Assembly: GCA_958295665.1 (NCBI GenBank)
Contig: OY282560.1
Span: 186,295,561 to 186,359,560 of the forward strand
DNA from: Tipula vernalis
Taxonomy: Eukaryota > Arthropoda > Insecta > Diptera > Tipulidae
Length of the DNA stretch: 64,000 nucleotides
Direction of reading: 5' to 3'
Made by a program: the position numbers and the translations under genes. Below the pieces are notes generated by a model. That model worked only from the letters and a program-made list of their open reading frames with translations. It was not told the origin of the DNA and made no database searches. The first letter of the stretch is position 1. Each line of letters begins with the position of its first letter. Below, one piece after another: positions 34,501 to 44,880 of the stretch.

Positions 34501-35205
34501 CTTATCCGAGAGATTTAGAGTCCTAATTGGTACTCTATAGTCGTTGTCTGGTTTAACTAGGGCTTTCCCGATTATAATTTCCTTGGCTCCGTTCTCCTCT
34601 TCGTTAGCTTCCACAACCCACAACCTGGGTGACCCAGAACCTCCCTCCAATTTTCCCCATAGGATCGTCTCCGAATTCGGTGGCAGCTTCTCCCGATGAT
34701 CAATAATAATTCGCCTGATAGTTGCTCCGGCACTGCTAGATTGAAGTGGCAACTCGATGTTATCGTAACTTAAAACTCCTCGTCCAACATCCACCACGAA
34801 GCCATTTGCCCTCATGAAGTCCATCCCCATTATGACTTCATCCACAATATCTGCAATCAGCACTTCGTGTTGGAAAAGAGTTCTCCCGATTTTTATTTTC
34901 ACGATCTTTTTGCCTTTTATTATTGAACTATCTCCAGTTGCTGTTTGTAACTTCAATCCATTAGCTGGTTGTACATCTCCATCGATCAGATCTTTACGGA
35001 CAATCGTGCGATTTGCTCCCGTATCCAGAGTGATGATGCAATCCGTGCCATCAATGTCGCCTTTGATTGTTAAGCTGTCACCGCCTCTTGCTACTTTCGA
35101 AACGCGGATGGAGGTTATGGGGCAATCGGTTGTGGGAGTCAGCTTCTGTCCCTTTAAGCTGACTCGTTGTAGTTTAACGGCTCCGCCGTCATTTGGCCTT
35201 CTTGC
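31555..35205 (-). CDS. pol: Pol polyprotein of the SAP-Gag Gypsy element
   Basis: 1216 codons open from just after a TAG at 35206-35208, in -1 relative to gag. It has no starting ATG and is probably made only as Gag-Pol. Order: aspartic protease (TLDTGANRTIV, about 35011-35030); RT with VDYRKLNAVTKKDSYPLPRI, MPFGLCNAPATF and the catalytic YLDD (about 33755-33766); RNase H (LDTDASNDGIGGVL, RTDHGALRWLL); integrase with an HHCC finger (HLGINKTLAKI...CQKCDQC); catalytic D, D, E (MDVAGPFP, HTDQGRNF, MVERFNGT); and a GPY-like box (WEGPYTVITRM) near the C-terminus. All catalytic residues appear intact. No env ORF is seen. Confidence 0.94.
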   Translation of the reverse strand, partial: ARRPNDGGAVKLQRVSLKGQKLTPTTDCPITSIRVSKVARGGDSLTIKGDIDGTDCIITLDTGANRTIVRKDLIDGDVQPANGLKLQTATGDSSIIKGKKIVKIKIGRTLFQHEVLIADIVDEVIMGMDFMRANGFVVDVGRGVLSYDNIELPLQSSSAGATIRRIIIDHREKLPPNSETILWGKLEGGSGSPRLWVVEANEEENGAKEIIIGKALVKPDNDYRVPIRTLNLSDKTKTIKKGTVIGKCNEVSTIVKCEQRSPVEKADMQGQKEMVEQLMQKWTEDLTEAQKNSAHQLLKRYTSIFCSTSDNNGRTSMVKHRIDTGAEMPIRQPPSRLPLAKQQEVNRMVTDMQAAGVIEPSNSPWSSPVVLVEKKDGSMRFCVDYRKLNAVTKKDSYPLPRIDDMLDTLSGAQIFSTLDLQSGYWQVEVHEEDREKTAFSVGNGLWQFNVMPFGLCNAPATFERLMERVLKGLHWKTCLIYLDDIIVMGKDFDEHLKNLAEVLDRIQAAGLKLSPKKCKLFRTEVKYLGHLVTINGIHTDEEKIAAVKNWPRPKNVHELRSFLGLCTYYRRFVPGFANIAKSLHELTRKNKAFEWKNDQEEAFVELRRRLCAAPILAYPIPNVKFILDTDASNDGIGGVLSQKINGQERVIAYFSKTLSKPERNYCVTRKELLAIVECVKHFHKYLYGQKFHLRTDHGALRWLLQFKNPEGQVARWIERLQSYDFQIEHRKGSAHRNADALSRRPCPVECKHCGHVEAKEGIIDVRLTQVLPDEEWTDEMIRKEQLDDTDLSVIMEWKEKEHRPTWSEITDKTPIVKAYWAQWDSLRLENGCLKRLWESTDGKVKQLLLVIPKCRIVEILNEYHGGASGGHLGINKTLAKIRQRFYWAGCRQSVIEWCQKCDQCAAVKGPARKSRGTMKQYNVGAPFERIAMDVAGPFPTTESGNKYVLVIMDYFSKWPEVYPIPNQETTTIADAVVNNWISRFGVPMEIHTDQGRNFESVVFQEICQMLGINKTRTTPLHPQSDGMVERFNGTLEEYLVKVVEKNQRNWDRHIPMFLMAYRSAIHDTTGMTPAKTLFGDNLRLPGDLKFGAVPSSALCGQDYVDRMKEELNEIHQFVREKIRMSSDRMKARYDIRANNQGFQEGQLVWLHNPQRKKGLSPKLQPAWEGPYTVITRMNDVVYRIRKGHRGKPKVVHLERLALYRGGDLGPVRDEQA

Positions 35206-36596
35206 CTAGCCAACGCCTGCTCCCCGCTTGGTCGTCGCTGCATAGGAGATGGTGATCTTCCCCTTTTTCTTCTTAATTCCCAGCAGTCGCGAGAGATGTG
35301 ACCGACCTTATCACATGCCCAACATCTGATTTTGCCGCTTCCATCTCGGTATCTTGGTGTTGCCCGCTCGTTGTTTATGCTTGTATCGATTTCTACTCGG
35401 CGTATTTTCATTGACGGTTTGGTGATGGCTTGTGCAGTTTCATTTGTTAACGCACAAGCGATGGTTTCCGCAAAGGTTGCTTTAGGTGACAACATCACCG
35501 CCCTGCGTGTCTCTGGATCTCGAATGCCGTCAATGAATGCGTCAATTTTTAGTCTTTCCATATAATCAGCCGATGTACTGGTATGTGCTAGATGTACTAG
35601 CCGCTCGATTGCCGATGAAAATTCCTGAAGTGATTCTCCTCCCTTTTGGTAGCGGCTTTTCAATTCCATTCGATAAATTTCTCGCTTGTGATCACTGCCG
35701 TACTTCCTATCCAGCGCCTTCATAATTTCGAGATAACTGTTGCGATCTTTTTCCGGAATTGTTTGTAAGGCCTCCGCAGCTTCACCTTTAAGGGCCACTA
35801 TTAACGCTGCGACAAGATGTTCATCATTCCAACGGTTTTGATTAGCTGCCGTTTCAAATTGAAATTTGAAAATGCCGAAAGATGTTGTACCGTCGAAGTT
35901 TGGTGGTTTTAACTTAACTGATTGAATGGTTTGTACCACTTGTGTTGTTGTTCCACTTGCCTTGATATCAGTTAGCTCTTTCCCGAGACGTTGAACCTCT
36001 GCTTGTAATTTTTCTTCGATCTGCTGAACCTTCGTTTCAAATTTTTCGTCAACCTTTTGAATCTCCATTTGCAGCTTCTCCACTTCGCCGTGAATATTAG
36101 TAGATAATTCGAGAAGTTTCTCGTCCATTCTCTTTTGACCATCTATAATTTGGTCTTTAATTTCCTCTCCTTGTTGTTTCATTTCTTGGTTAGACTGGTT
36201 TATAGTCTCCAACTGCCGCACATTTTGTTGTTCCATTTCATTCTTAATTTCTTGGTTTGACTGCTCAATTTTCACCATTTGTCGTTCGTTTTGTTGTTTC
36301 ATGAGACACATCTGTCCTGTCATTTGGTTCATAGCAGCTATTAACTGCGACAAATCGAAACTTCCAGAATGTTCTTGTGTCTTTTCGACCAACGGTTGTT
36401 TATCTTCTGCTTTCTGCTCTATGGTTGCTGCATCCGTTACTTTCTCTCCAAAATCATAATGTTCCGCGTCCAGCCCTTCGTTCTGCATGGCCTCACGTAG
36501 TCGCGCTTGTAAAGCTGCTTTAGTACCATCAGTAGCCAAACCCCGTTTCTCTAGTTCTCTTTTTAATTCTGGAACTTTTAATTCGTTGAGAATCAT
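35154..36596 (-). CDS. gag: Gag with N-terminal SAP-like domain
   Basis: 480 residues from the first ATG at 36596. Residues about 3-36 form a SAP-like helix-extended-helix motif (LKVPELKRELEKRGLATDG, then TKAALQARLREAM). SAP domains bind AT-rich DNA. Residues about 90-215 are a long Gln/Glu/Lys-rich coiled coil with internal repeats (QSNQE, EKLQ). A capsid-like region follows (KPPNFDGTTSFGIFKFQFE), then a CCHC knuckle CWACDKVGHISRDC (about 35275-35320). Gag would build the particle; the SAP-like part could tie the particle or DNA to chromatin, which is inference. The frame is intact and overlaps pol by 52 nt. Confidence 0.9.
   Translation of the reverse strand: MILNELKVPELKRELEKRGLATDGTKAALQARLREAMQNEGLDAEHYDFGEKVTDAATIEQKAEDKQPLVEKTQEHSGSFDLSQLIAAMNQMTGQMCLMKQQNERQMVKIEQSNQEIKNEMEQQNVRQLETINQSNQEMKQQGEEIKDQIIDGQKRMDEKLLELSTNIHGEVEKLQMEIQKVDEKFETKVQQIEEKLQAEVQRLGKELTDIKASGTTTQVVQTIQSVKLKPPNFDGTTSFGIFKFQFETAANQNRWNDEHLVAALIVALKGEAAEALQTIPEKDRNSYLEIMKALDRKYGSDHKREIYRMELKSRYQKGGESLQEFSSAIERLVHLAHTSTSADYMERLKIDAFIDGIRDPETRRAVMLSPKATFAETIACALTNETAQAITKPSMKIRRVEIDTSINNERATPRYRDGSGKIRCWACDKVGHISRDCWELRRKRGRSPSPMQRRPSGEQALARQEGQMTAEPLNYNESA
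35172..35178 (-). promoter_or_regulatory. Candidate -1 frameshift site G TTA AAC
   Basis: In the gag frame the codons are CCG TTA AAC, so the heptamer is G TTA AAC, six codons before the gag stop. It lies inside the 52-nt gag/pol overlap. It is not the textbook X XXY YYZ pattern, but the same heptamer is known to work in an arterivirus. No other slippery heptamer is obvious in the overlap. Confidence 0.65.
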
Positions 36597-36618
36597 TTTC
36601 TTTATCTTTTTATTCACA

Positions 36619-36636
36619 ATCCCACCGCTGTCACCA
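36619..36636 (-). promoter_or_regulatory. Primer-binding site of the SAP-Gag element
   Basis: Two bases after the 5' LTR the minus strand reads TGGTGACAGCGGTGGGAT. It ends like tRNA-Leu PBS sequences (TGGTGTCAGAAGTGGGAT), with a few differences. The copy at 37645-37662 has the same sequence. Confidence 0.6.
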
Positions 36637-36638
36637 AA

Positions 36639-37134
36639 TGTTACGTTTTTGCCTTGTCAATCAAGGTTCGTATCACTGGATTGTGAATAATACAAACTCA
36701 ATTCAATTTATCACCAACGAATTTATTTATTTCACAAAATTTATTACAACACAGTTTATCAATCAAAATTCACAAAATCACTTTATATAAATTATTCTCA
36801 AATTTTACTAATCACTTTTACTTTTTATTTCGCACAAAAACACTTTTTAAATCACTTTTTAATTCCTTTTTAATCTTTATACTATCGCTTTCCAAATACT
36901 ACTGATAATCTTACACGTTTACTCTATTGCGTTCCAAATACTAATAATCCAATTCGATCTTGTTCGCCTTTTTATATACACAAACCAAGCTTCTCGAAAG
37001 TTCACGACTTTTCCAGTTGGAATAGCGTAGAAACATTACGTAACAATTTTTATCATGGAAAATTCCATTTAGTACAGTAAACATTGAGCTATTAGTTTTA
37101 CTTATTCTATTACACACTAGGTGTCACCGTCACA
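36639..37134 (-). repeat. 5' LTR of the SAP-Gag element
   Basis: 496 bp. A TATA-type box is at 36970-36978. It ends at 37134, next to the 10-bp spacer TTATGTATAA that separates it from the inverted copy. Confidence 0.95.
36970..36978 (-). promoter_or_regulatory. TATA box in the 5' LTR
   Basis: TATATAAAA on the minus strand within the LTR, placed about 155 bp in from the LTR start. The equivalent in the inverted copy is at 37302-37310. Confidence 0.55.
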
Positions 37135-37144
37135 TTATGTATAA

Positions 37145-37641
37145 TGTGACGGTGACACCTAGTGTGTAATAGAATAAGTAAAACTAATAGCTCAATGTTT
37201 TACTGTACTAAATGGAATTTTCCATGATAAAAATTGTTACGTAATGTTTCTACGCTATTCCAACTGGAAAAGTCGTGAACTTTCGAGAAGCTTGGTTTGT
37301 GTATATAAAAAGGCGAACAAGATCCAATTGGATGATTAGTATTTGGAACGCGATAGAGTAAACTTGTAAGATTATTAGTAATATTTGGTAAGCGATAGTA
37401 TAAAGATTAAAAGGAATTAAAAAGTGAATTAAAAAAGTGTTGTAGTGCGATAAATAAAGTAAAAGTGATCAGTAAAATTTAAGAATAATTTATATAAAGT
37501 GATTTTGTGAATTTTTATTGATAAACTGTGTTGTAATAAATTTTGTGAAATAAATAAATTCGTTGGTGATAAATTGAATTGAGTTTGTATTATTCACAAT
37601 CCAGTGATACGAACCTTGATTGACAAGGCAAAAGCGTAACA
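37145..37641 (+). repeat. 5' LTR of the head-to-head truncated copy
   Basis: 497 bp, same family as 36639-37134 but inverted. It carries more differences (for example an extra T in the TGTTTTACTG stretch and changes around 37320-37420), so it is an older or diverged copy. TATATAAAA lies at 37302-37310. Confidence 0.93.
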
Positions 37642-37684
37642 AATTGGTGACAGCGGTGGGATTGTGAATAAAAAGATAAAGAAA

Positions 37685-38460
37685 ATGATTCTCAACGAAT
37701 TAAAAGTTCCAGAATTAAAGAGGGAACTTGAGAAACGGGGTTTGGCCACTGATGGTACTAAAGCAGCTTTACAAGCGCGACTACGTGAGGCCATGCAGAA
37801 CGAAGGGCTGGACGCGGAACATCATGATTTTGGAGAGAAAGTAACGGATGCGGCAACCGTAGAGCAGAAAGCAGAAGATAAACAACCGTTGGTCGAAAAG
37901 ACACAAGAACATTCTGGAAGTTTCGATTTGTCGCAGTTAATAGCTGCTATGAACCAGATGACGGGACAGATGAGTCTAATGAAACAACAAAACGAACGAC
38001 AAATGGTGAAAATTGAGCAGTCAAATGAGCGACAGTTAGAGACTATAAACCAGTCAAACCTAAAAATGGAACAACAAATAGAGAAAATTGAACAACCAAT
38101 CTAGGAAATTGCAGATGGGCAAAAGAGAATGGACGAGAAACTTCTCGAATTATCTACTAACATACACGGCGAAGTAGAGAAGCTACAAATGGAGATTCAA
38201 AAGGTTGACGAAAAATTAGAAACGAAGGTTCAACATGTTGAAGAGAAATTGCAAACGGAGATTCAACAAGTTGTGGAAAAATTTCAACGTCTCGAGAAAG
38301 ATCTAACTGATGTCAAGGCAAGTGGAACAATGACGCATGTGGTACAGACCGTTCAATCAGTTAAGTTAAAACCACCAAACTTCGACGGTACATCATCTTT
38401 CGGCATTTTCAAATTTCAATTTGAAACGGCAGCCAATAAAAACCGTTGGAATGATGAAAT
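37685..38460 (+). pseudogene. Truncated Gag of the inverted SAP-Gag copy
   Basis: Starts with the same SAP-like domain and coiled coil as the intact Gag. A TAG at 38102-38104 interrupts it; the same frame resumes and follows the intact Gag to NRWNDE, where homology stops at about 38458. The coiled-coil repeats differ in number from the intact copy. No pol, zinc knuckle or 3' LTR follows. Confidence 0.9.
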
Positions 38461-40000
38461 AAACTTTTCAATATTTTATTTTTAAGGAAAATCACTTTTT
38501 TCTAAGACAGATTTTTAAATGAAAACGTCACAAGCCAGTACCTGGCTAAAGTAATACCGGAATTGGTCTGATAGACAAACACACAGAAGGTGCTGAATAG
38601 CGTAAGAGGGTACCGAATGGCGCAGTAGCACAGAATAAATAGAAGTTTGTAAACCAAGAAATAATTTCAGTGGGTTTTCAACAGAAATTTTTTTCCTCAC
38701 AATTCCGGTTCTCCTTATCCTTCTTTCACATTATAGGTTAAAATAGTCGCCAAATGATCCGGATCAGATCGAAGTTTACTTTTAAAATAACAACAATAAC
38801 TGAACTTATTTTTGGGCTTTGAATCAAAATTTTGGGATGAATAGGTCAACCTACATTGCTAGTCGTTTCATGGAAAGTCAAAAGATTCAGCTAATGATAA
38901 TTCTTCAATTTTTTGTCATATGTACTCAAACCCATATTCTGTATTTGGCGTAACACATTTGACACTATATAGAAATTTATTTGTGATTGCTAAGCCGTTC
39001 ATTAATTTGATCAAACACATTATCCAGAAACGGAACTCACATATATTCAATACATCGTTGAAGATACCCACATACAAATTACGATGTAATTTCAACTCAT
39101 AAGGCCACTTCAGTATCAGCTGCTAAGTCAATGTTTCCCGTTCGCAGAAACCGTCCTAACCAAAGTGTTATTGCGAAATCTTGCGATTTCATGAACAGCC
39201 AATTGCAACCCTACATTTTCTAACACCTATAACAATATGCATTGCCGGTGATCATGTCGATCTGTCAGTCCAAGGCGAAGTTTTCTCTAACACAAAAATA
39301 AGGTACAGTATACCAACATTTTAAAGGTACCAATCTATCAGGTGTGTCTATCATAAATTTTCTATATTAAAGTAAAATAAAGAGTTATAAGAAACATAAC
39401 ACTGAAAGTGAAAGTATTGAAAGGTTGTTGGGAAAATAAAGATTGGAAATTTGACCAGTAAAACTTTCTTTCATGTGAAAAATTCAGTGATCGAATCGAA
39501 GATATTCCACAAATTGTAACATTTTTATCCATATGATAGTATCAAAAAAGCTTGAGTTTGAAAATTATTTTTGAGGTAATTGTTGTAAACATTTTTTTAC
39601 GATTTGACCATTTTTCGTTGAAATCTTCAAAATAAAAATATTATGTTTATCATGGGTTCGTGTGGAACATAGAGAAAAGTTGTACCTTAAAAAAAACTCA
39701 TTAGAAAAATGTGATAGCATTAAGGCTCTCTTATTTAGGTGGCTTTTGCCTTTAGCAGTAAAAACAAATAAACAATCTCAAACAGTGCCACCTAAATAAT
39801 ATATTTAGCGTTAATTTTGTTGTTTTTCTTAGGAGGTTATGGTAAAAATGGTAATTTTTAGCTTTAGGTATTTCTGTGAAAAAAGCACATATCAAATCGT
39901 AAGTGTATGACCGTATGATAGTAGAAAAAGTATCATTTTTTTTTAAGGTTTTAGTTAAGTTTACTATTGTACTTAATAATTTTTTTTTTACGAAAGAATA
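38461..40000. other. AT-rich intronic spacer
   Basis: No gene or repeat recognised beyond the end of the truncated Gypsy copy. Confidence 0.5.
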
Positions 40001-40078
40001 GTGTTACGATGACACCTAGGTTAGAATAGACTAGTTACTGTACATGGGATTCCACATGATTTAAAAAAATTCCGTTAA
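40001..40078 (+). repeat. Diverged LTR-start fragment
   Basis: GTTACGATGACACCTAG followed later by TACTGTACATGGGATTCC resembles the first 90 bp of the SAP-Gag LTR (TGACGGTGACACCTAG ... TACTGTACTAAATGGAATT) with gaps. Probably an old relative. Confidence 0.4.
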
Positions 40079-40479
40079 AAAAAGTAAACGCTTTTTTAAG
40101 ATTTTTGCTTGATAATAAATTAGTATCTTCAAGTATGGACTTGTTGGATAAGAAAACATTTGAAGGTAATGCTTTTCTGACAAGTCCAAAAATCGATTAA
40201 ATTCGTTTAATAAAAAGAAATTTTTTGAAAAAATATAAGTAGAGGTATTTCCTATTTTAATTCACTTAACCCTTTGTTTTAAAAACAAAGAAATAGTAAG
40301 CTGTACTAACTTGGTTTGTCACTTTGATCATTAGCCTTGCTATTTGCCTGAATTATAAGTCGTGCTACGACATTTTTCATGACTATAGTCACGTTAAATC
40401 AATTTTTCTATTTTCTTAATCGTTTATAATGTCTAAAATCACTTTATATGCAGATAGCAGATGCCATTTGATTTTTGCA

Positions 40480-40640
40480 CATCAATAGACATTACAGAGG
40501 TGGCAGTACAAATTTGGTAAAATCGAACCAAAAATTAGCACCTGCGGGGAAATTTCAAGTTCAAAAATTGTAGAAAAAGCAAAATAAATTCACAAAATAT
40601 TAAGAACGTGTGATCATTTTGTTATTAAAACCTAGTACAA
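40480..40640 (+). repeat. Dispersed repeat, copy 1
   Basis: Matches 61095-61245 in the same orientation (CAAAAATTGTAG, AATTCACAAAATATTA, GAACGTGTGAT). Weaker matches continue on both sides (ACCGGCCTT near 41250 and 61425), with a hairpin inserted in this copy. Confidence 0.6.
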
Positions 40641-40848
40641 TGTTCAAGTGAAATGAAATTTTCACTGGTCTACAAAAATAGGAAGATAAATCTTTGAAAA
40701 ATTTGTTTGTCGACTCTCGTAAAATTTTATGTTAGATAATTTCAATTTCGAATTTAAAAACCAAATTAAAATTGAAAGCAATAGGCGGTTGAAAAACAAG
40801 AAACTCAAATGATGAAACGTCAAAATTTATCTTAAGATTTATCGTCCA

Positions 40849-41051
40849 GTACCCTGATTCTCTAAAAAATAAGATAATGGGTAAACGTGTAAACTCGTAA
40901 AAAGCAAAGCTTACTTTTATGAGTTTGCAATTTCTCGGTTTGACTTGTTACTAAAATAATATCGAAAAATTCCAAACTCATAAAAGTAAGCTTTGCTTTT
41001 CCCAAGTTTACCCATTTACACATTATCTTATTTTTTAGAGAATCAGGGTAC
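40849..41051. repeat. About 200-bp hairpin element (MITE-like)
   Basis: The left arm begins GTACCCTGATTCTCTAAAA and the right arm ends TTTTAGAGAATCAGGGTAC. The arms pair over about 75 bp with few mismatches, around a loop of about 50 bp. No coding. Confidence 0.8.
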
Positions 41052-41660
41052 AGTACCCAGGAAGATAAAAATGCAACGCAAAATGTGTAGAGATAAAATA
41101 TATAGAGACATCTGTATTCTAATACGAAAACTCCCATTTCGCTAACTAAACTGCGTACCACGAGGTGAAATTCAGCGGTGAAATTTTCGTTTTTGTTTTC
41201 GCTAGTGTCATTTTAATATGGGAAATTTCATTCACTTCAGCAGCGTACCGGCCTTAAATAATTTTTTTTTTAAATATTTAGATAAAAATATTTTAGACAT
41301 AATTTAATACCAATATATCATTCTTGTATGTTATTGCTAACGATATATAGAAAAATTTTCTATTGATTGGGTTGTTATCGCCATAATTGATGGAATGATA
41401 ACGCAATGTCCTGCTTGGAAGATTTATAGAGATGTTTTCCACAAAATCGATGCGAGAAGACGTCTGTTTTCAAGAGTGCAAATATTATATTCTATGCACC
41501 TTGTTGAATATGGTGGAAAGCGAGTCACATTTTGATAGAACGCTATGTTTAGTTGAATTCCCAGCCAGTTTTTTTTAACAGTAATATCAAACATTTTTTT
41601 TGAATGCTTTCAATTCTTTTGATATGCACATCATAGTAAGAATTCCATTATTATTAAGCT
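41052..41660. other. AT-rich intronic spacer
   Basis: No gene recognised. Confidence 0.5.
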
Positions 41661-41667
41661 TATATAA

Positions 41668-41733
<66 letters not shown>
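41661..41733. repeat. (TA)n microsatellite, likely 3' tail of the adjacent non-LTR element
   Basis: About 70 bp of TA with three small interruptions, directly downstream of the minus-strand non-LTR relic. Confidence 0.85.
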
Positions 41734-41735
<2 letters not shown>

Positions 41736-41769
41736 TTACAAATATTTTGATTTGAATTATGTTATATAA

Positions 41770-44700
41770 AAATGTCTAAGTTATCCATCCACAATATCGC
41801 ATCTGATGAATTTCCTCCAATCCGTCTTTAAATCTTCTAAATATGCATTCTTGATAAATGTGAACAATATTTTGTATAGGATGTCCACAATCACAGGCAG
41901 CTGAAATTTCATGATTGTACCGATTTAATTCAGAATTTGTCACCCCATGATTTGTTCTAAATCTATTGACTAAAGGTCCAACGATATCTTAAATTTGTAA
42001 ATCCAGGGACAACTAATGTTGGATCTTCAATTAGATGTTCGTTGACAAACTCTGATTCATTGAAAAGTGCCTTCCAATTGTTATTGATGTCATAGTTGGT
42101 TAAGTCTCCCAACTCAGCAATTTTTGTCCAAAAAGGTTTTCTAGAATTCAAACGGTTTTCTATTCTTCCATCGATGTCGAAATGAATAGGAAGGTTTAAA
42201 TTTCTTGTAATTTTTAAATGTTCTTTGTATAATGCTAACTGTCTTCTAAGGTGTGGTGGTTCAATATTGGACAATATCGGCAGCCATGGTAATAGTGTTG
42301 TTTTAATTGTACCCGAAATAATTCGCATGCAACTATTGAGTTTTGTATCTACATGAATTGTATGGCCACTATGTTCCCAGACAGGTGAACAATATTCAGC
42401 CGTAGAATACACCAGTGAAATTGCTGATATACGTAACGTTTTAGCATTCACACCCCATCGAGTTCCAGATAGTTTTTGGATAATGTTCACTCTTGATTTA
42501 ATCTTTTGTCCAAGTTTTAAACAATGAATTCTAAAAGTTAAAGCTCGATCTAAAGTTACTCCCAAATACATCGGATTCTGATTAAATTTGATTAAAATTC
42601 CATCCATGTAAACATTTAAACGAGTATTCGAATGTTGATTTAATAAATGAAAAAATGCAACTTCGGTTTTGCTGGGATTCGCCTTCAGTCTTCAATTCTT
42701 GTAATAATCATTTAGTAAATCCAAATCCAATGTCAAAGTACGCTCTGCATCAACCACCGCTCTGTCATTGTGTGGAAATTGGTCAGCTATTGCCAAATCA
42801 TCAGCGTATAGAAACCTTCTAGATTTTGTTTCTGGTAAATCAGATGTATATACATTGAACAAAACAGGAGCAAGAACTGAACCTTGGGGCAATCCATTAT
42901 TCACACATCGAATTCTACTTTTCTGATTTCCCAAATGTACAACAAATTTTCGATTCGGTAACAAAGCAGAGATTGTGTTTAAATTTTTTGAACATTTTAA
43001 AATCTTACTTAATTTCAACATCAATCCTTTCTTCCAAATCGTATCATAATATGCTGCACTAAGATCCACGAAAGCAACATCTGTTTGTAATTTGTCTTGG
43101 ATTCCTGCTTCAATATGTGTTACCAAAGACAAAACTTGATCACAACAATTTCTTCCTGGAAGAAAACCGGCTTGATAATTTGGAATATTTTCATCAAGTG
43201 TTGAAAAAATTCTGTTATAAATAATTTTTTCGAAAATTTTATACCCAATGCACAACAAAGATATCGGTCTATAATTTTCAGGTAGATGTTTGTCCTTTCC
43301 AGGTTTTAAAATGGCACGAACTTTTGATAAATTCCAAATCGGAGGAATTTTGCCACGATTATAACAATCAGAATAAAATTTCGCCAATCAATTACGGGCG
43401 TTTTTTGATAAATTAATAAAAAATTCGGGAAACACCTCATCCACTCCACTAGCTTTTCTTGGTTTTAGATATGTTAGTACACTATTAATTTCATCAAAAG
43501 ATACTGACGAAGCCAATGGAGAATCCGTAATTAATTTCTTTGATCTTCTCCATTTATTTTTAACGTTTCGAATTTTATTTTTGGGTATACGACATTTTGA
43601 ATTTTTGACTAATCTTGACGCAACATTCTACGGATGTACTGTTGTAATGTTAACACCATTCTTATTAATAGAATCACCACTTTTCTTTAGTAAATCCCAT
43701 GCTTTTCTGCTTGAACGTGAAAATTCCATTGTTTCAACTAAATTTATCCATTTCGCAGTACGTTCCTGATTTAATTCATTAATTAATTCATCTGCAATTT
43801 CTTTAGATTTGTTCTCTTGATACAAAAACCATAATCTTTCACATTCATCGGACCAATTTGGAATGTATGTTCTTCGAAACCCTCTTGGAATAAATCGTTT
43901 AGCCGTAGATATTAGGAGTCCCACAAATCTATTATAATTTTCAACAACCGGAGGAATCCATCTGATGTTCGAATCTATCGTTTTGGCAAATTCTGTCCAA
44001 TTACCGTTTTTAAAGTTCCATCTCGGTTTCGGCAATGATTTTATAATTGGAATTTTTATTCCGACTTCTAGAAAAACACATCGATGTTGACTTCATGGAA
44101 ATTTATTACTTACAGTTCTTACAGCAGATAAGACATTGAACGAATCGTATGTTGAAACAAAACATAGATCCGGGTTATATCCTCTGTTCCATCTACCAGA
44201 ATGAAATGTTGATTTATCTTTAGCATCAAATAATAAGTGTAAACGGTTTCTATTTGCCCAATCAAGTATAAATTCTCCATTCAAATCATCTTGGTTGTAA
44301 TCCCACAGACAATGATAACTAATTGCCCATATAAACTGCGGGATAATTAAATACAGGTAATGGTGTTGACCAAGAAGAGCTAGGAGGTTTATAAACATTT
44401 AAAATTTTCACGTCGTTTAATTTTATAACCAGAATTTCAATATTATTGATGTTTGATTTTAATAAAACGGAACAATCGTCACATAAATCACTTCTTGTCG
44501 CAATTCCATAATGTTCATGATGAATAGAATCAATGCACGAAAATTCATTTATTAATCCGCAATTCAAAAGTTGAAGATCAACTTTCATATGGGTTTCCTG
44601 TAGAAGCAAAATATCACATTTATTGGTGTGAAGAAATCTTGACAAATATTCAACTTTCGCCTTCGTTAAACCTTCAACATTTAATTGACATATTTTAATA

Positions 44701-44880
44701 ACAGCGCCGACGGTATGACATTGTGGTTGATAATCTTCTTCTTCAACTTCTTCATTATCAATATTTGTTTCACCGGGAGGTTCAGAATTGAACAGGTTCG
44801 GTGTATAATTTTCTAATATTTCGTTATCCATAACAGATACCGGTGGACCTTGCAGGTTATTAGAACCACATAGGCATTTA
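41770..44880 (-). pseudogene. CR1/Jockey-superfamily non-LTR retrotransposon ORF2 relic
   Basis: On the minus strand, an apurinic-type endonuclease starts near 44700 (ICQLNVEGLTKAKVEYLSRF, LLLQETHM) and continues after frameshifts (DWANRNRLHLLFD, GYNPDLCFV). A linker (WSDECERLW) and RT follow, with PENYRPISLL, AFVDLSAAYYDTIW (motif A), LPQGSVLAPVLFNVY and the catalytic FLYADDLAIA. The C-terminus has CDCGHPIQNIVHIYQEC (about 41890). At least four frameshifts or stops are visible, so it is dead. The 5' end stops near 44880 in an A/T run with no ORF1. The clade is by eye. Confidence 0.85.

Larger units (their letters stand above)
31048..37134 (-). mobile_element. Apparently intact SAP-Gag Ty3/Gypsy retrotransposon
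   Basis: 6.09 kb on the minus strand. It has 496-bp LTRs (TGTGACGG...CGTAACA), a PBS, gag and pol frames that are both open, a -1 overlap and a 4-bp target duplication (TTAT at 31044-31047 and 37135-37138). I see a single LTR difference (C at 31335 against T at 36926), so the insertion is recent. It lies in the last synaptotagmin intron in the same orientation as the gene. Confidence 0.95.
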
